Positions 34,396 through 43,181 of a stretch of 64,000 nucleotides of DNA are shown here, piece by piece (the stretch's first letter is position 1; each line of letters opens with the position of its first letter). This DNA comes from JALNZU01 sp964463695. GTDB taxonomy: Bacteria > Bacteroidota > Bacteroidia > Bacteroidales > F082. The notes under the pieces were generated by a model. That model made no database searches. It was not told the DNA's origin and was given only the letters and a program-made list of their open reading frames with translations. The DNA lies in NCBI GenBank assembly GCA_964463695.1, contig CAYXCZ010000012.1, positions 44,512 to 108,511 on the forward strand. Reading direction: 5' to 3'. The position numbers and the translations under genes are program-made.

Positions 34396-35685
34396 CTATT
34401 TCAAGCTACGTATTTGTAAAGAAGTGTTTTCAGTCAGGAGTTGAAGTGTTTTACTGCTGTCGGGTAGAAATGCAAACCGATAGTTGTCAGGTTTTGAAAC
34501 AGATTGAAAAATTGCCTGTTCATTTTTACAAACAGCCCAGTCAATAGCTCGCCACTTTTTATCATTGAATACCGTTAAATAGACAAGTGAATCGGAGCAT
34601 TTTCCATTGAAGATGATGTTTTCAACTTCTAAATACGCTGATGTAACATCTTCATAATGAAAATGCCCAAGAAAAGGCGGCGTTGTTTTTTCGATATTTT
34701 TTTGTGCAAATAGTCCTGATTTCAATTCCAAAAATGTTCTTCGGTATATTTTTGGAATTTGGATAGTTTGCATTAAAAGCAATTCGTGACCTTTATGAGG
34801 TAGCATTTCAACTTTATGCTCAGGATTTAGAAAGGAAGCAAAGTAATAGGAGTAGGTGCTGTCGGCAAAATAGGGGATATAATCAAGGTACGCGGGAATC
34901 CCCAGGCTGCGAAGTGCTTTAACTTTTAAATAGCTTAAATCCTGATAGTTGCCTCCTTTTGTAGCAAACATTGAAAGAATAGGCTGAACCTCGCTTTTTT
35001 TGATGTAGCGGATATCAAACCGAAAGTTATCATTGATATAATTATTGACCCAATGGGCTACTTCTTGAGGGTTATGTTTGATTTTATCTGGAATAAGGGG
35101 TAAAAACCAATTTTTTAAAAACGGTCTCCATTGTTCAATATGTTCGTTTCCAATACGATATGGTAATACGCCAACCAGGAAATCATCGAATGAATAATCT
35201 TGTGACCATGTGTTTGATCGGGATTCTAGGGCAAGGTCGATTGTCTCGATAAGTGTTTCAGAATCAATGGTGTCTCTGTCTAAAGTAAATTTTTCGACTT
35301 CAAAAGACAATTCTCCCAACTGGTCTTCCAAATTTTGCCAATAAGAAAGAAACTCATCTTCATTACTGATTGTTTGGGGGTTGTATGTAATCTCATTTCC
35401 GAGAGAATCCTTCAGGGAGAAGTCGATGCTGTACTGCCTTGGCATATTTGAGATGAGAAAATAGGCAGCCTTTAATTTAAGACTATCTTCCGGAGGAAGG
35501 TAATTGCCAATTGTTTTTGTGAGTTCGATGCGGTTGAAACCAGTTTGTTGTATTACTTCCACTACTTCTGGCGGAATGCCCGGCTTATCCGATTTAAGGC
35601 ACGAATGAAAAATGATTGTTGAACCTGCTGAAAACAGCAAGAATAAAAGGGTTTTATAGTGCCATCGGAATTGCAACATCATCAA
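34396..35685 (-). CDS. Transglutaminase-like lipoprotein lacking catalytic Cys and His
   Basis: 429 residues. A signal helix ends in IIFHSC, giving a probable lipidated Cys29. The segment at about residues 241-286, GGNYQDLSYLKVKALRSLGIPA, aligns by eye with the transglutaminase-like core G-x-C-x-D-x(n)-LRxxGIPxR. Tyr247 stands where the catalytic Cys should be, and the later His motif (HxW) is replaced by STYSYYFAS. It is therefore probably a non-catalytic binding protein, as known for other pseudo-transglutaminases. The start overlaps the stop of batE by four bases, so it belongs to the Bat operon as its last gene. Its role there is unknown. Confidence 0.8.
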   Translation of the reverse strand: MMMLQFRWHYKTLLFLLFSAGSTIIFHSCLKSDKPGIPPEVVEVIQQTGFNRIELTKTIGNYLPPEDSLKLKAAYFLISNMPRQYSIDFSLKDSLGNEITYNPQTISNEDEFLSYWQNLEDQLGELSFEVEKFTLDRDTIDSETLIETIDLALESRSNTWSQDYSFDDFLVGVLPYRIGNEHIEQWRPFLKNWFLPLIPDKIKHNPQEVAHWVNNYINDNFRFDIRYIKKSEVQPILSMFATKGGNYQDLSYLKVKALRSLGIPAYLDYIPYFADSTYSYYFASFLNPEHKVEMLPHKGHELLLMQTIQIPKIYRRTFLELKSGLFAQKNIEKTTPPFLGHFHYEDVTSAYLEVENIIFNGKCSDSLVYLTVFNDKKWRAIDWAVCKNEQAIFQSVSKPDNYRFAFLPDSSKTLQLLTENTSLQIRSLK

Positions 35686-36452
35686 ATGCCTTTAAGCACA
35701 TTTTCAGGAAGCCATCCAACGCTGCCGTTAGCGATTCTGATTTTTGTCCAGCCATTGGTTTTGTCGAGCAGCGCAACTTTTGTTCCTTCATGAAGAACAA
35801 AAAGATCAACACTTGACTGAGCCGGAGAACTTTTTATAGTAATAGTAGGAGTGAACACGATAGCTTCATTCGTTTGCTGTGTGTAGTAATATTTCTGTGA
35901 TGCCAATCCAAAACTCATGATGGTCAGAAAAATTAAGACGATTCCGGAAAAGAATGCGGTTTTACGCACCGCTGTATTGTAAGAGGTGAGATAAAGGTAA
36001 ATGGCCACTATAGTTATAAGGAATATGAAGACAGAAATCCATGCCCAGCTGTTGGCAGGAAGCATAGTATAAAATGTTGTCCACCATACCCTGAAAAACA
36101 TTTGAGGAATGATTTCGATTTTATCTACAATCATGCTATTGGCAATTTGAAGATTGTTTTTTACGTCTTCATCCGAAGGGTTGATTTTTAATGACTTTTC
36201 GTAAAATAAAATGGCTGAAGGAATGTCCTTTAATTTAAAATATGTATTTCCAAGATTATAATACAGCGCATCAGAAACATATCCTTTGTCGAGTACTGCA
36301 TGATAGGAAATTAATGCACTGTCATAAACAGCTTCACTATAGAAAGCGTTGCCATTCTCAAGAAGCTGTTTCGGAGTCTGAGCAAGTGATATTAATGAGC
36401 TGCTCAATAAAAGAGTGATAAAAATGATTTTATTAATTTTTTCGATTGTCAT
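35682..36452 (-). CDS. batE: BatE-like protein with TPR and SH3b domains
   Basis: 256 residues. A signal peptide (cleaved near LISLAQ) is followed by TPR units (LLENGNAFYSEAVYDSALI, ALYYNLGNTYFKLKDIP, AILFYEKSLKINPSDEDV). Two membrane helices come next (WAWISVFIFLITIVAIYLYL and FFSGIVLIFLTIMSFGLA), then a C-terminal SH3b domain ending NGSVGWLPENVLKGI. This is the BatE architecture of Bacteroidota Bat operons. It sits 11 bases after batD and overlaps the lipoprotein gene. Bat proteins are thought to form an envelope complex linked to aerotolerance and stress survival. Confidence 0.88.
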   Translation of the reverse strand: MTIEKINKIIFITLLLSSSLISLAQTPKQLLENGNAFYSEAVYDSALISYHAVLDKGYVSDALYYNLGNTYFKLKDIPSAILFYEKSLKINPSDEDVKNNLQIANSMIVDKIEIIPQMFFRVWWTTFYTMLPANSWAWISVFIFLITIVAIYLYLTSYNTAVRKTAFFSGIVLIFLTIMSFGLASQKYYYTQQTNEAIVFTPTITIKSSPAQSSVDLFVLHEGTKVALLDKTNGWTKIRIANGSVGWLPENVLKGI

Positions 36453-36463
36453 ATCCTATCCTC

Positions 36464-38311
36464 CTATTTAATAAGTCTTTCAGCTTTAGTGATAACTTCA
36501 ATTCCTTGCTGGTAAAGGTCATCCATTTTTTTACTGGCATCACCGGGCGCAAAACGAGCATATTCGCAATTGTTCAATGTTGAAATGAAGGCTTCAACAA
36601 GATCGATTGGTGCTTGTCGTTGCTCTAAAGCAGTTTGCACATTATCGAATGAAAGTTCAGATCGCGGAATACTGAATTTATCAGACAAATATCCCCATAA
36701 CGCTTGTGACATTTCAAGGTAGAATGCATTTTGATCCTTACTTTTCAAGTATTGTTGAGCGTTGCTAAGTTTCTTTTTAGCGACTTTAGTTGCTTGTTTA
36801 AACTTTACAAGCGATTGATTTTGACGAAGTTTATTTTGTTTTTTATCGTACCAAAGTGCAAAACCTAACAACAAGAGGGCGCCAACCACGATAAAGAAGT
36901 ATAGAGGTGAAGCAAAGAAATAACTGTCCGTCTTTCTTAAGCTATTAATATTCAAGTTTATAAATCTGATATCTGACCCAAGATAGCGTATTCCTTCTTG
37001 TGCCGTGGTAACCATAGCCTCACGATTTCCATCGCCATCACTTTTTTCAACTTTTATTTCAAATTGTTGAGAGCTTAAGGTTAAAAATTCCTTTTTCTTT
37101 GGGTCGTAATAAACAAACTCAAGCGGGGGTATTTGGTAATTCCCCTCGAATCGGGGGATGATGAGATACTCCACTTTTCTGCTTCCGCTTACACCACTCG
37201 CGCTTGTTTTTATATCTGTTGAAATTTTTGGTTCATAGACTTCAAAATCAGCTGGAAAAGCTGGAGTTGGAAGTTCAATCAGCTCTAGATTTCCAGTGCC
37301 TGAGATAGAAAAAGTAAGGTTTGCGGCGTCTCCGGCTTTCAACACGTTTCGATCTATGGAAGACTGGAATCCAAATTGTCCGACTGCACCTTTAAAAGCT
37401 TCAGGCCGACGTGCCACCGGAAGCGGATCAACCTGTAAGTTAATCTGTTCAGAAACAAGGTTTTTTTCCACATTTTGTACGTTGCGGTTAAAGAATGGAT
37501 CATTAAAGAAGCTCTCAAACGGATCACGCGCAGCTCGATTTGATTGGGTTCTCACCTGTGCCAAACAGCTAAGTTCCATTGGCTCAATGGTAAGTTTTCC
37601 TGCTTTTTGTGGGAAGAGAGCAACTTTGCGAATATCAGCAACGATATACTCTACACCATCAATAACTTGTGTAGATTGCTGGATGTCACCATTATCGTCT
37701 AAGAGATTTTTGGTCCAAAATCCGGGAAAAGACGAAAGTTTGGTTACTGAGAGATTTGACAAAGGTAAGCGTGTATAAAGCCTGTAAGTGATGATAGCTT
37801 GTTCGCCGACCACCATGTTTTTTTTATCCGGTATGGCCTTAAGGAAAATGTCTTTCGCTGATATTCCTTCACTTTGCGATGAGCTTTCATTCCCTGCTGC
37901 ATTTCCTGACGTGGACCTGACAGCTGCAGGACCTACTTTGACAGTAACTTTATTCGATTGATAACGTTTTCCATCGACAGTGACTGTGGCTGGATCGATT
38001 GTGAACTCGCCTTCTGTTTTTGCTGTAATGATATAGGTGTAGGTTTGACTGAAGGTCTTATCCATTCTGCCATTAATAATTTGAATGCTGGAACTTGTCG
38101 ACATCATTGGTCCTGTAAGGATATTGAATCCTTTAAAATCGGGACCGGAAAAGCCACCACCTTCGGCATTTACTTCAAAAACCACACGAAATTGCTCGCC
38201 TGTTTCAACACTGGTTTTTGTATTTGTTCTGAAAGTAACCTCTTGTGAAAACACCCAAACAGGAAGGAAACTCATCAGAAAAACAGAAAGGAAAACAATT
38301 TGCTTCATCAT
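36464..38311 (-). CDS. batD: BatD family protein (oxygen tolerance)
   Basis: About 615 residues from the double ATG at 38308-38311, which begins the signal peptide MMKQIVFLSVFLMSFLPVWV. The earlier ATG at 38377 adds a charged leader and is rejected. Long periplasmic beta-sandwich repeats follow (VTFRTNTKTSVETGEQFRV, and the repeated proline/glycine segments such as GEFTIDPATVTVDGKRY and AGKLTIEPMELS). A membrane helix (FFIVVGALLLLGFALWY) at about residues 480-500 precedes a coiled cytoplasmic tail (TKVAKKKLSNAQQYLKSK). BatD is a large extracytoplasmic partner of BatA/BatB. Confidence 0.88.
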   Translation of the reverse strand: MMKQIVFLSVFLMSFLPVWVFSQEVTFRTNTKTSVETGEQFRVVFEVNAEGGGFSGPDFKGFNILTGPMMSTSSSIQIINGRMDKTFSQTYTYIITAKTEGEFTIDPATVTVDGKRYQSNKVTVKVGPAAVRSTSGNAAGNESSSQSEGISAKDIFLKAIPDKKNMVVGEQAIITYRLYTRLPLSNLSVTKLSSFPGFWTKNLLDDNGDIQQSTQVIDGVEYIVADIRKVALFPQKAGKLTIEPMELSCLAQVRTQSNRAARDPFESFFNDPFFNRNVQNVEKNLVSEQINLQVDPLPVARRPEAFKGAVGQFGFQSSIDRNVLKAGDAANLTFSISGTGNLELIELPTPAFPADFEVYEPKISTDIKTSASGVSGSRKVEYLIIPRFEGNYQIPPLEFVYYDPKKKEFLTLSSQQFEIKVEKSDGDGNREAMVTTAQEGIRYLGSDIRFINLNINSLRKTDSYFFASPLYFFIVVGALLLLGFALWYDKKQNKLRQNQSLVKFKQATKVAKKKLSNAQQYLKSKDQNAFYLEMSQALWGYLSDKFSIPRSELSFDNVQTALEQRQAPIDLVEAFISTLNNCEYARFAPGDASKKMDDLYQQGIEVITKAERLIK

Positions 38312-38424
38312 TTTGCAATTTAATTCTTTACCAATTTCGTTCATTACAACGTCCTTTTTCCTCAAAAAATATTCCAAACCTTGTGTTTTTTAACTTAGTG
38401 ATTAAAAACTTAACAGATAAAAGA

Positions 38425-39156
38425 TTACCAGTCTTTTTCTTTAGATACACGTGACGCAGCTTTCACTTTTTTTTCGTTCAACTTTTCAAGTGTTTTTTTC
38501 TCCTCGCCGGTAAGTGCCTGAAGCATTCTTTCAGCCTCCTCTTTTGACAGTTGCTGTGGATTTTGTTGCTGATCCTGCTTCTGATCCTGCTTCTGCTGTT
38601 CTTGCTCCTTTTTGTCCTGTTGATCGTTCTTTTGGTCTTTTTCCTGGTCTTGTTTCTGCTGGTCTTCTTTTTGATCTTTATCCTGATCTTTGTTTTGATC
38701 TTTATTTTGTTGATCCTGTTGTTGTTGCTGTTTTAATTTCCATTGTGCATAAGCTAAATTATATCGCGCATCAGCATCGTCAGGATTCAATCGCAACGCC
38801 TGTTTGAATAACGGAATACTTTCATCGTATTTCTCCTGACTCATCAAACTGTTGCCTGCATTATACAAGGCTTTTGCTTCAATTTTTGGATTCATACTCA
38901 TTTCAGCTGCACGTTTGAAATGATTGGTGGCATCTTCGTAATTATTTTGCTGATAGCGGGCATTACCAAGATTGTAAGTTGCCTTATCACTAACAGGATT
39001 GACATCTGTCGCTTTTTGGTAGCTGATTTCTGCTTCGCTAAATTTGCCTTCTTCATAAAAATTGTTGCCTTCGCGTATCAACTGACGCTCTTTTTGAGCC
39101 TGCAACACACTGCTGGCAAAGACGATGGCCATAAATAAAAGAAATTTTTTCATCAT
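38425..39156 (-). CDS. batC: BatC-like TPR protein with Gln/Lys/Asp-rich tail
   Basis: 243 residues. A signal peptide (cleaved near VLQAQ) precedes three TPR units (LIREGNNFYEEGKFSEAEI, ATYNLGNARYQQNNYEDA, ALYNAGNSLMSQEKYDESI) and a fourth. A very low-complexity stretch of about 60 residues follows, built almost only from Q, K, D and E (for example QQNKDQNKDQDKDQKEDQ). A short helical end comes last. This matches BatC. The DNA under the tail is made of imperfect GATCCTGCTT-like repeats, which could vary in length between strains. The start overlaps the batB stop by four bases. Confidence 0.85.
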   Translation of the reverse strand: MMKKFLLFMAIVFASSVLQAQKERQLIREGNNFYEEGKFSEAEISYQKATDVNPVSDKATYNLGNARYQQNNYEDATNHFKRAAEMSMNPKIEAKALYNAGNSLMSQEKYDESIPLFKQALRLNPDDADARYNLAYAQWKLKQQQQQDQQNKDQNKDQDKDQKEDQQKQDQEKDQKNDQQDKKEQEQQKQDQKQDQQQNPQQLSKEEAERMLQALTGEEKKTLEKLNEKKVKAASRVSKEKDW

Positions 39157-40211
39157 GACTTATGATTTTTTTCAAAAAGATTAATCTTAGATTCCCATGA
39201 GCTTTTTTTCATTGAGATAAAGATCTCAATCAACAGTAAAAGGATTGTGAACGCAATAAATAACTGAAATTTATTTTCGTAATCAGTAAAAACCTTTGCT
39301 TCTATTTCCGATTTGGCAATTTTATTGATCTCATTGAAAATTGTTTCCAATCCTGATCGGGTGTTATTTGCCCTGACATAAGCTCCGTTGCCAGCAGCCG
39401 AAACTTGTTGCAACAAGCTTTCATTCAATCGGGTAACGACGGTATTTTCATTTTTATCTTTTCTAAATCCTATTCGTTTCCCGTATTCATTGTAAACAGG
39501 TATGGGCGCGCCATCGGAGAGACCCATGCCAATTGTATAAACCGTTACACCCAATGATTTTGCTTGTTCAGCCATACTGATTGCATTTTCTTCATGGTCT
39601 TCGCCATCAGAAATGATGATGATAGCTTTGTTTCTTTCCAGTTCAGGGTCAAACGAGTTCAGAGCCAATTGAATAGCTTCTCCAATGGCTGTTCCTTGTG
39701 AGGGAACCATGTTTGTGTTAATGGTTGAAACAAACATACGGGCGGCGTTATAATCGGTTGTGAGGGGAAGTTGAATGTATGCTTTTCCGGCGAAAACAAT
39801 AATCCCAACCCGGTCGCCTGTCAGTTTGTCAATTAACCTGTTGATTGCTTGCCTCGAACGTTCAAGACGATTTGGAAGTATATCCTCAGCAAGCATTGAG
39901 TTTGACACATCAAGCGCGATAAACACATCAATGCCTTCCCGTTTAACCTCTTCCAGTTTCGATCCTGTTTGAGGATTAGCTATTGCAATAATGAGAAGGA
40001 TAAATGCAATTTGAATCAGGATAATTTTGAGCCAGGGGCGGGTAAACGATTCGAGTGGAAGTAAAACTTTGAAAAGTTGCAACTCAGCAAAGTTTTTCAT
40101 TGATTTCTTACGTAAATACCGGGCAACAAAAAACAAGATAAATAGCACTGGTACTACCAGCAAGAGGTAAAATGCTTCGGGGCGCTCAAATTTTAATATA
40201 CTGGTTTCCAT
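39153..40211 (-). CDS. batB: BatB-like VWA-domain membrane protein
   Basis: 352 residues. Two N-terminal membrane helices (FYLLLVVPVLFILFFVARYL and IILIQIAFILLIIAIANP), then a VWA domain with an intact MIDAS motif (IDVFIALDVSNSMLAEDI, later TTDYNAARMF and IIIISDGEDHEENA) and a C-terminal helix (LFIAFTILLLLIEIFISM). The protein pairs with BatA. VWA MIDAS sites bind divalent metal and mediate protein contacts, here on the outer face of the inner membrane. It lies 18 bases after batA and overlaps batC. Confidence 0.9.
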   Translation of the reverse strand: METSILKFERPEAFYLLLVVPVLFILFFVARYLRKKSMKNFAELQLFKVLLPLESFTRPWLKIILIQIAFILLIIAIANPQTGSKLEEVKREGIDVFIALDVSNSMLAEDILPNRLERSRQAINRLIDKLTGDRVGIIVFAGKAYIQLPLTTDYNAARMFVSTINTNMVPSQGTAIGEAIQLALNSFDPELERNKAIIIISDGEDHEENAISMAEQAKSLGVTVYTIGMGLSDGAPIPVYNEYGKRIGFRKDKNENTVVTRLNESLLQQVSAAGNGAYVRANNTRSGLETIFNEINKIAKSEIEAKVFTDYENKFQLFIAFTILLLLIEIFISMKKSSWESKINLFEKNHKS

Positions 40212-40229
40212 TTTCTTACACTTCTAAAA

Positions 40230-41234
40230 TTATGTGATTGTCCTAAACCAGGTAAATCGTAAAACAACTTCGAGAAACAGCAGAATGAATGCCAACACCG
40301 CCAGGGTAAGATACTCTTCGTATTTTCTGCTGAATTCAGTGACATCAATTTTTGATCGTTCGAGTTGATCAATTTCTTTATAAATGTCTTCGAGTTTCTG
40401 ATTGGATGTAGCTCTGAAATAACGACCTTCAGTTTTTTGGGCAATTTGTTCCAACAAAGGCTCATCTATTTCCACTTTCATGTCACGAATCTGAATGCCG
40501 AACGGAGTTTGAACAGGGTAGGGTGCTGTGCCATAGGTTCCAACACCGATAGTATAAACCCGTATACCAAATACCCGGGCGATTTCAGCTGCTGTCATTG
40601 GATCTACTGAACCGGCGTTGCTTACTCCATCGGTGAGGAGTATAACTACTTTGGAGATTGCTTCAGAATCTTTAAGCCTTCCTGCTGCTGTTGCCAGTCC
40701 ATCGCCAATAGCAGTGCCATCCTCGATCATACCACTTTTAATTTCTTTAAGCATGTTGAGTAAAATGGCATGATCCGTAGTCAAGGGCACTTGAGTAAAG
40801 GTTTCACCACTGAAAATGACCAATCCGATCCTGTCATTGGCTCTGCCTTTGATAAACTCTTCAGCAACATTTTTTGAAGCTTCCAAACGGTCGGGTGTAA
40901 GGTCCCTCGCCAGCATACTTCCTGAAACGTCGATAGAAAGCACTATATCAATGCCTTCAACTGTAATATTTTGTCCTTTGGAGCTTGTTTGAGGACGAGC
41001 CAGTGCTACAATAAGCAAACTAACTGCTACAATCCGGAGAACGAAAAGAAGATGACGCATAATGACGCGTGGACTTTTACCCGCATTTTCAAACATCCTC
41101 ATGTCAGGTAGCTGAAGTGCAGGATGTTGTCTTTTTTCACGGAAATAGTACCAAACAATCATCAGCGGGATGATGAGCAACAGGTATAAATACCCCGGAT
41201 GGCTGAAAGTTATCTGTTGAAAATAATCCATCAT
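40230..41234 (-). CDS. batA: BatA-like VWA-domain membrane protein
   Basis: 334 residues with the same plan as BatB. N-terminal helices (YLYLLLIIPLMIVWYYF and LLFVLRIVAVSLLIVALARP) precede a VWA domain with MIDAS DVSGSMLARDL, threonine TTDHA and VILLTDGVSNAG. A C-terminal helix (LAVLAFILLFLEVVLRFTW) follows. The start overlaps the stop of the gene before it by four bases. It probably forms a complex with BatB. Confidence 0.9.
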   Translation of the reverse strand: MMDYFQQITFSHPGYLYLLLIIPLMIVWYYFREKRQHPALQLPDMRMFENAGKSPRVIMRHLLFVLRIVAVSLLIVALARPQTSSKGQNITVEGIDIVLSIDVSGSMLARDLTPDRLEASKNVAEEFIKGRANDRIGLVIFSGETFTQVPLTTDHAILLNMLKEIKSGMIEDGTAIGDGLATAAGRLKDSEAISKVVILLTDGVSNAGSVDPMTAAEIARVFGIRVYTIGVGTYGTAPYPVQTPFGIQIRDMKVEIDEPLLEQIAQKTEGRYFRATSNQKLEDIYKEIDQLERSKIDVTEFSRKYEEYLTLAVLAFILLFLEVVLRFTWFRTIT

Positions 41235-42214
41235 GACACGCTCTCCTTTTCAATAACACCATCTGAGATAACTGATGCACTTCCATAACTTTCATTTACA
41301 AAGTCGATGAGATGGTTCAGACTCATATCATTTTCCATGCCTGTTGGTTGCGCTTTGGCAAATTTCACCAAATCGGACAATTCAAGTGTGAGTGCCAGCT
41401 TATTCATGGCCTCATCATTGATGTCCAATGGTTTGAGCGAAGCGAGTATTTCGTGTGTTGTCATTTCCACTGCATTAACAGGGAACTGCGCTTCGATATA
41501 CATGCGGATAATATCTGAAAGCCGGGTGTAATATTGTTTCAATTGACCTTGCTGCCACAATTTTTCCAACCGAAGTTGTTCCAGTTGATCAATAGCGATA
41601 ACGTGTGGAGGTAATCCTTGTTTTATAACTTCTTTGGGAGTAGCAGCCGAAGGTTTGCGCTTGCGCAGCAGCCATATCAAACCTGCGATGAGGGCGGCGA
41701 TTCCCAATGATCCGATAATCCAGGGAAATATTTCAGCAAAGGTGAGTGGAATGCCTTCGGTATCTTTAATGGGTTTGAAAACAGCAGTAGTGTCAATGTT
41801 CACAGATTGCACCCTCAACATGAGCGGGTTCGACTGGGCTAAATAAAATGCTGTGTCACCCTCAGGGGCGAATTGTATGTTAATTCCAGGCAAGTAGGCC
41901 CATCCTGTATCAAATGTTGTCAATACAAACTGCTGCCTTAAAATTTTATTCCCTTCAGCATCAGGTGTAGAGGTTTCAGTAGTATTTCGGCTGATTATTT
42001 CGATTGAAGCTGAAAGGGTGTCGGCAAAAACAGGCCATTTTACCTGAAAATTTTCAGGAACTTTCATGTTGAGTTCAAAACCAAATTGCTGACCCGGAAC
42101 AACTGTATCAGTACTTAATGTCCCAATTGCCTCCACATTTTGTGCTGGCAACATGTTGGGTTTGAAGCCCCAAAACAACAAAAATAAAACTATCAAATAG
42201 GAATTTCGCTTCAT
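41231..42214 (-). CDS. Single-pass membrane protein of the MoxR/Bat operon
   Basis: About 327 residues from ATG 42214, which begins a signal peptide (MKRNSYLIVLFLLFWGFKP). The frame is open to 42295, overlapping the DUF58 gene. A periplasmic beta domain (about residues 25-160) precedes a membrane helix (IIGSLGIAALIAGLIWLL). The cytoplasmic helical domain contains RLEKLWQQGQLKQYYTRLSD and IIRMYIEAQFPVNAVEMTTH, the latter typical of the DUF4381-like proteins found between DUF58 and batA in Bacteroidota. Role in the complex unknown. Confidence 0.8.
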   Translation of the reverse strand: MKRNSYLIVLFLLFWGFKPNMLPAQNVEAIGTLSTDTVVPGQQFGFELNMKVPENFQVKWPVFADTLSASIEIISRNTTETSTPDAEGNKILRQQFVLTTFDTGWAYLPGINIQFAPEGDTAFYLAQSNPLMLRVQSVNIDTTAVFKPIKDTEGIPLTFAEIFPWIIGSLGIAALIAGLIWLLRKRKPSAATPKEVIKQGLPPHVIAIDQLEQLRLEKLWQQGQLKQYYTRLSDIIRMYIEAQFPVNAVEMTTHEILASLKPLDINDEAMNKLALTLELSDLVKFAKAQPTGMENDMSLNHLIDFVNESYGSASVISDGVIEKESVS

Positions 42215-42281
42215 ATTCATTTTTTCATTGATAGATTTTCTTCGCATTTTTTCTTCAGTAACAAAAACTGTCTTCTTTATG

Positions 42282-43178
42282 TTAAGAATTTCCACGCTTT
42301 TTAAATAATTTCATCAACGGCTTCACGTAATCTTCATCCGTAAAAATGATGGTGTTATCAACGCCATTTTTTGTGAAAGTTTGATCGAGCAGCTCTGTTT
42401 GACGCCTTATCCAATGCATATAACGTTTTTGTGAATCAGCATGTGATGTGTCGATCCAGTATTCTTTTCCGGTTTCTGCATCAGCAAAACGAACAAGACC
42501 AATTGATGGCAGCTCTGTTTCACGCTTATCGGTAATTCGAAGAGCGATCAGGTCATGTTTTCTAGCAGCAATGCGCAATGGCTGATCGAAATCCCTGCTG
42601 ATGAAGTCGGAAATAACGAAAGCTGTCGATCGTTTTTTGATGGCACTTGTAAGAAAACGCAATGCCTCAGAAATGTCAGTACTGCGATGAAGTGGTTCAA
42701 AACTAACAACCTCCCTGATGATGCGGAGGATATGGCTCGTCCCCTTTTTAGGCGGGATAAACTTCTCAATTTGATCGCTGAAGAATATCACACCAACTTT
42801 ATCATTATTTTGAATAGCGGAAAAAGCTAATACTGCCGAGAGTTCAGCCGCCAGCATTTTTTTCAATTGTTTCTTCGACCCAAACTCATTTGAGGCTGAA
42901 ACATCAATAAGCAACATAACAGTGAGCTCTCTTTCCTCTTCAAACACCTTCACAAAGGGATGGTTAAAACGAGCAGTAACATTCCAGTCAATGGAGCGTA
43001 TATCATCACCATATTGATATTCACGCACTTCACTAAAAGCCATACCTCTTCCTTTAAAGGCACTGTGATATTGACCAGAGAAAATTTGTTGAGAAAGCCC
43101 TCTGGTTTTTATCTCAATCTTGCGTACCTTTTTGAAAATTTCCTGTCCCGTGGTTGTGGTATCCATTGTTTGAGGCAT
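42282..43178 (-). CDS. DUF58-domain protein
   Basis: 298 residues, soluble. The DUF58 core shows RGLSQQIFSGQYHSAFKGRG, EVREYQYGDDIRSIDWNVTA and VTARFNHPFVKVFEEERE, followed by a VWA-like fold with VMLLIDVSASNEFG. The family is nearly always encoded after a MoxR ATPase, as here with a three-base gap, and before VWA membrane proteins. It is thought to act in the MoxR chaperone pathway that loads metals or assembles complexes. It is probably cytoplasmic. Confidence 0.92.
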   Translation of the reverse strand: MPQTMDTTTTGQEIFKKVRKIEIKTRGLSQQIFSGQYHSAFKGRGMAFSEVREYQYGDDIRSIDWNVTARFNHPFVKVFEEERELTVMLLIDVSASNEFGSKKQLKKMLAAELSAVLAFSAIQNNDKVGVIFFSDQIEKFIPPKKGTSHILRIIREVVSFEPLHRSTDISEALRFLTSAIKKRSTAFVISDFISRDFDQPLRIAARKHDLIALRITDKRETELPSIGLVRFADAETGKEYWIDTSHADSQKRYMHWIRRQTELLDQTFTKNGVDNTIIFTDEDYVKPLMKLFKKRGNS

Positions 43179-43181
43179 TTT

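Noticed and set aside
37296..37778. 160-residue plus-strand frame
   Set aside because: Antisense to batD; composition (Ser/Cys/Arg-rich) is typical of a shadow frame.
38560..38720. Short DNA repeats as a CRISPR array
   Set aside because: Repeats are imperfect, have no spacers and lie in frame inside batC.
38551..38736. Leu/Ile/Val-rich plus-strand frame resembling a membrane protein
   Set aside because: It is the reverse reading of the Gln/Lys/Asp repeats of batC.
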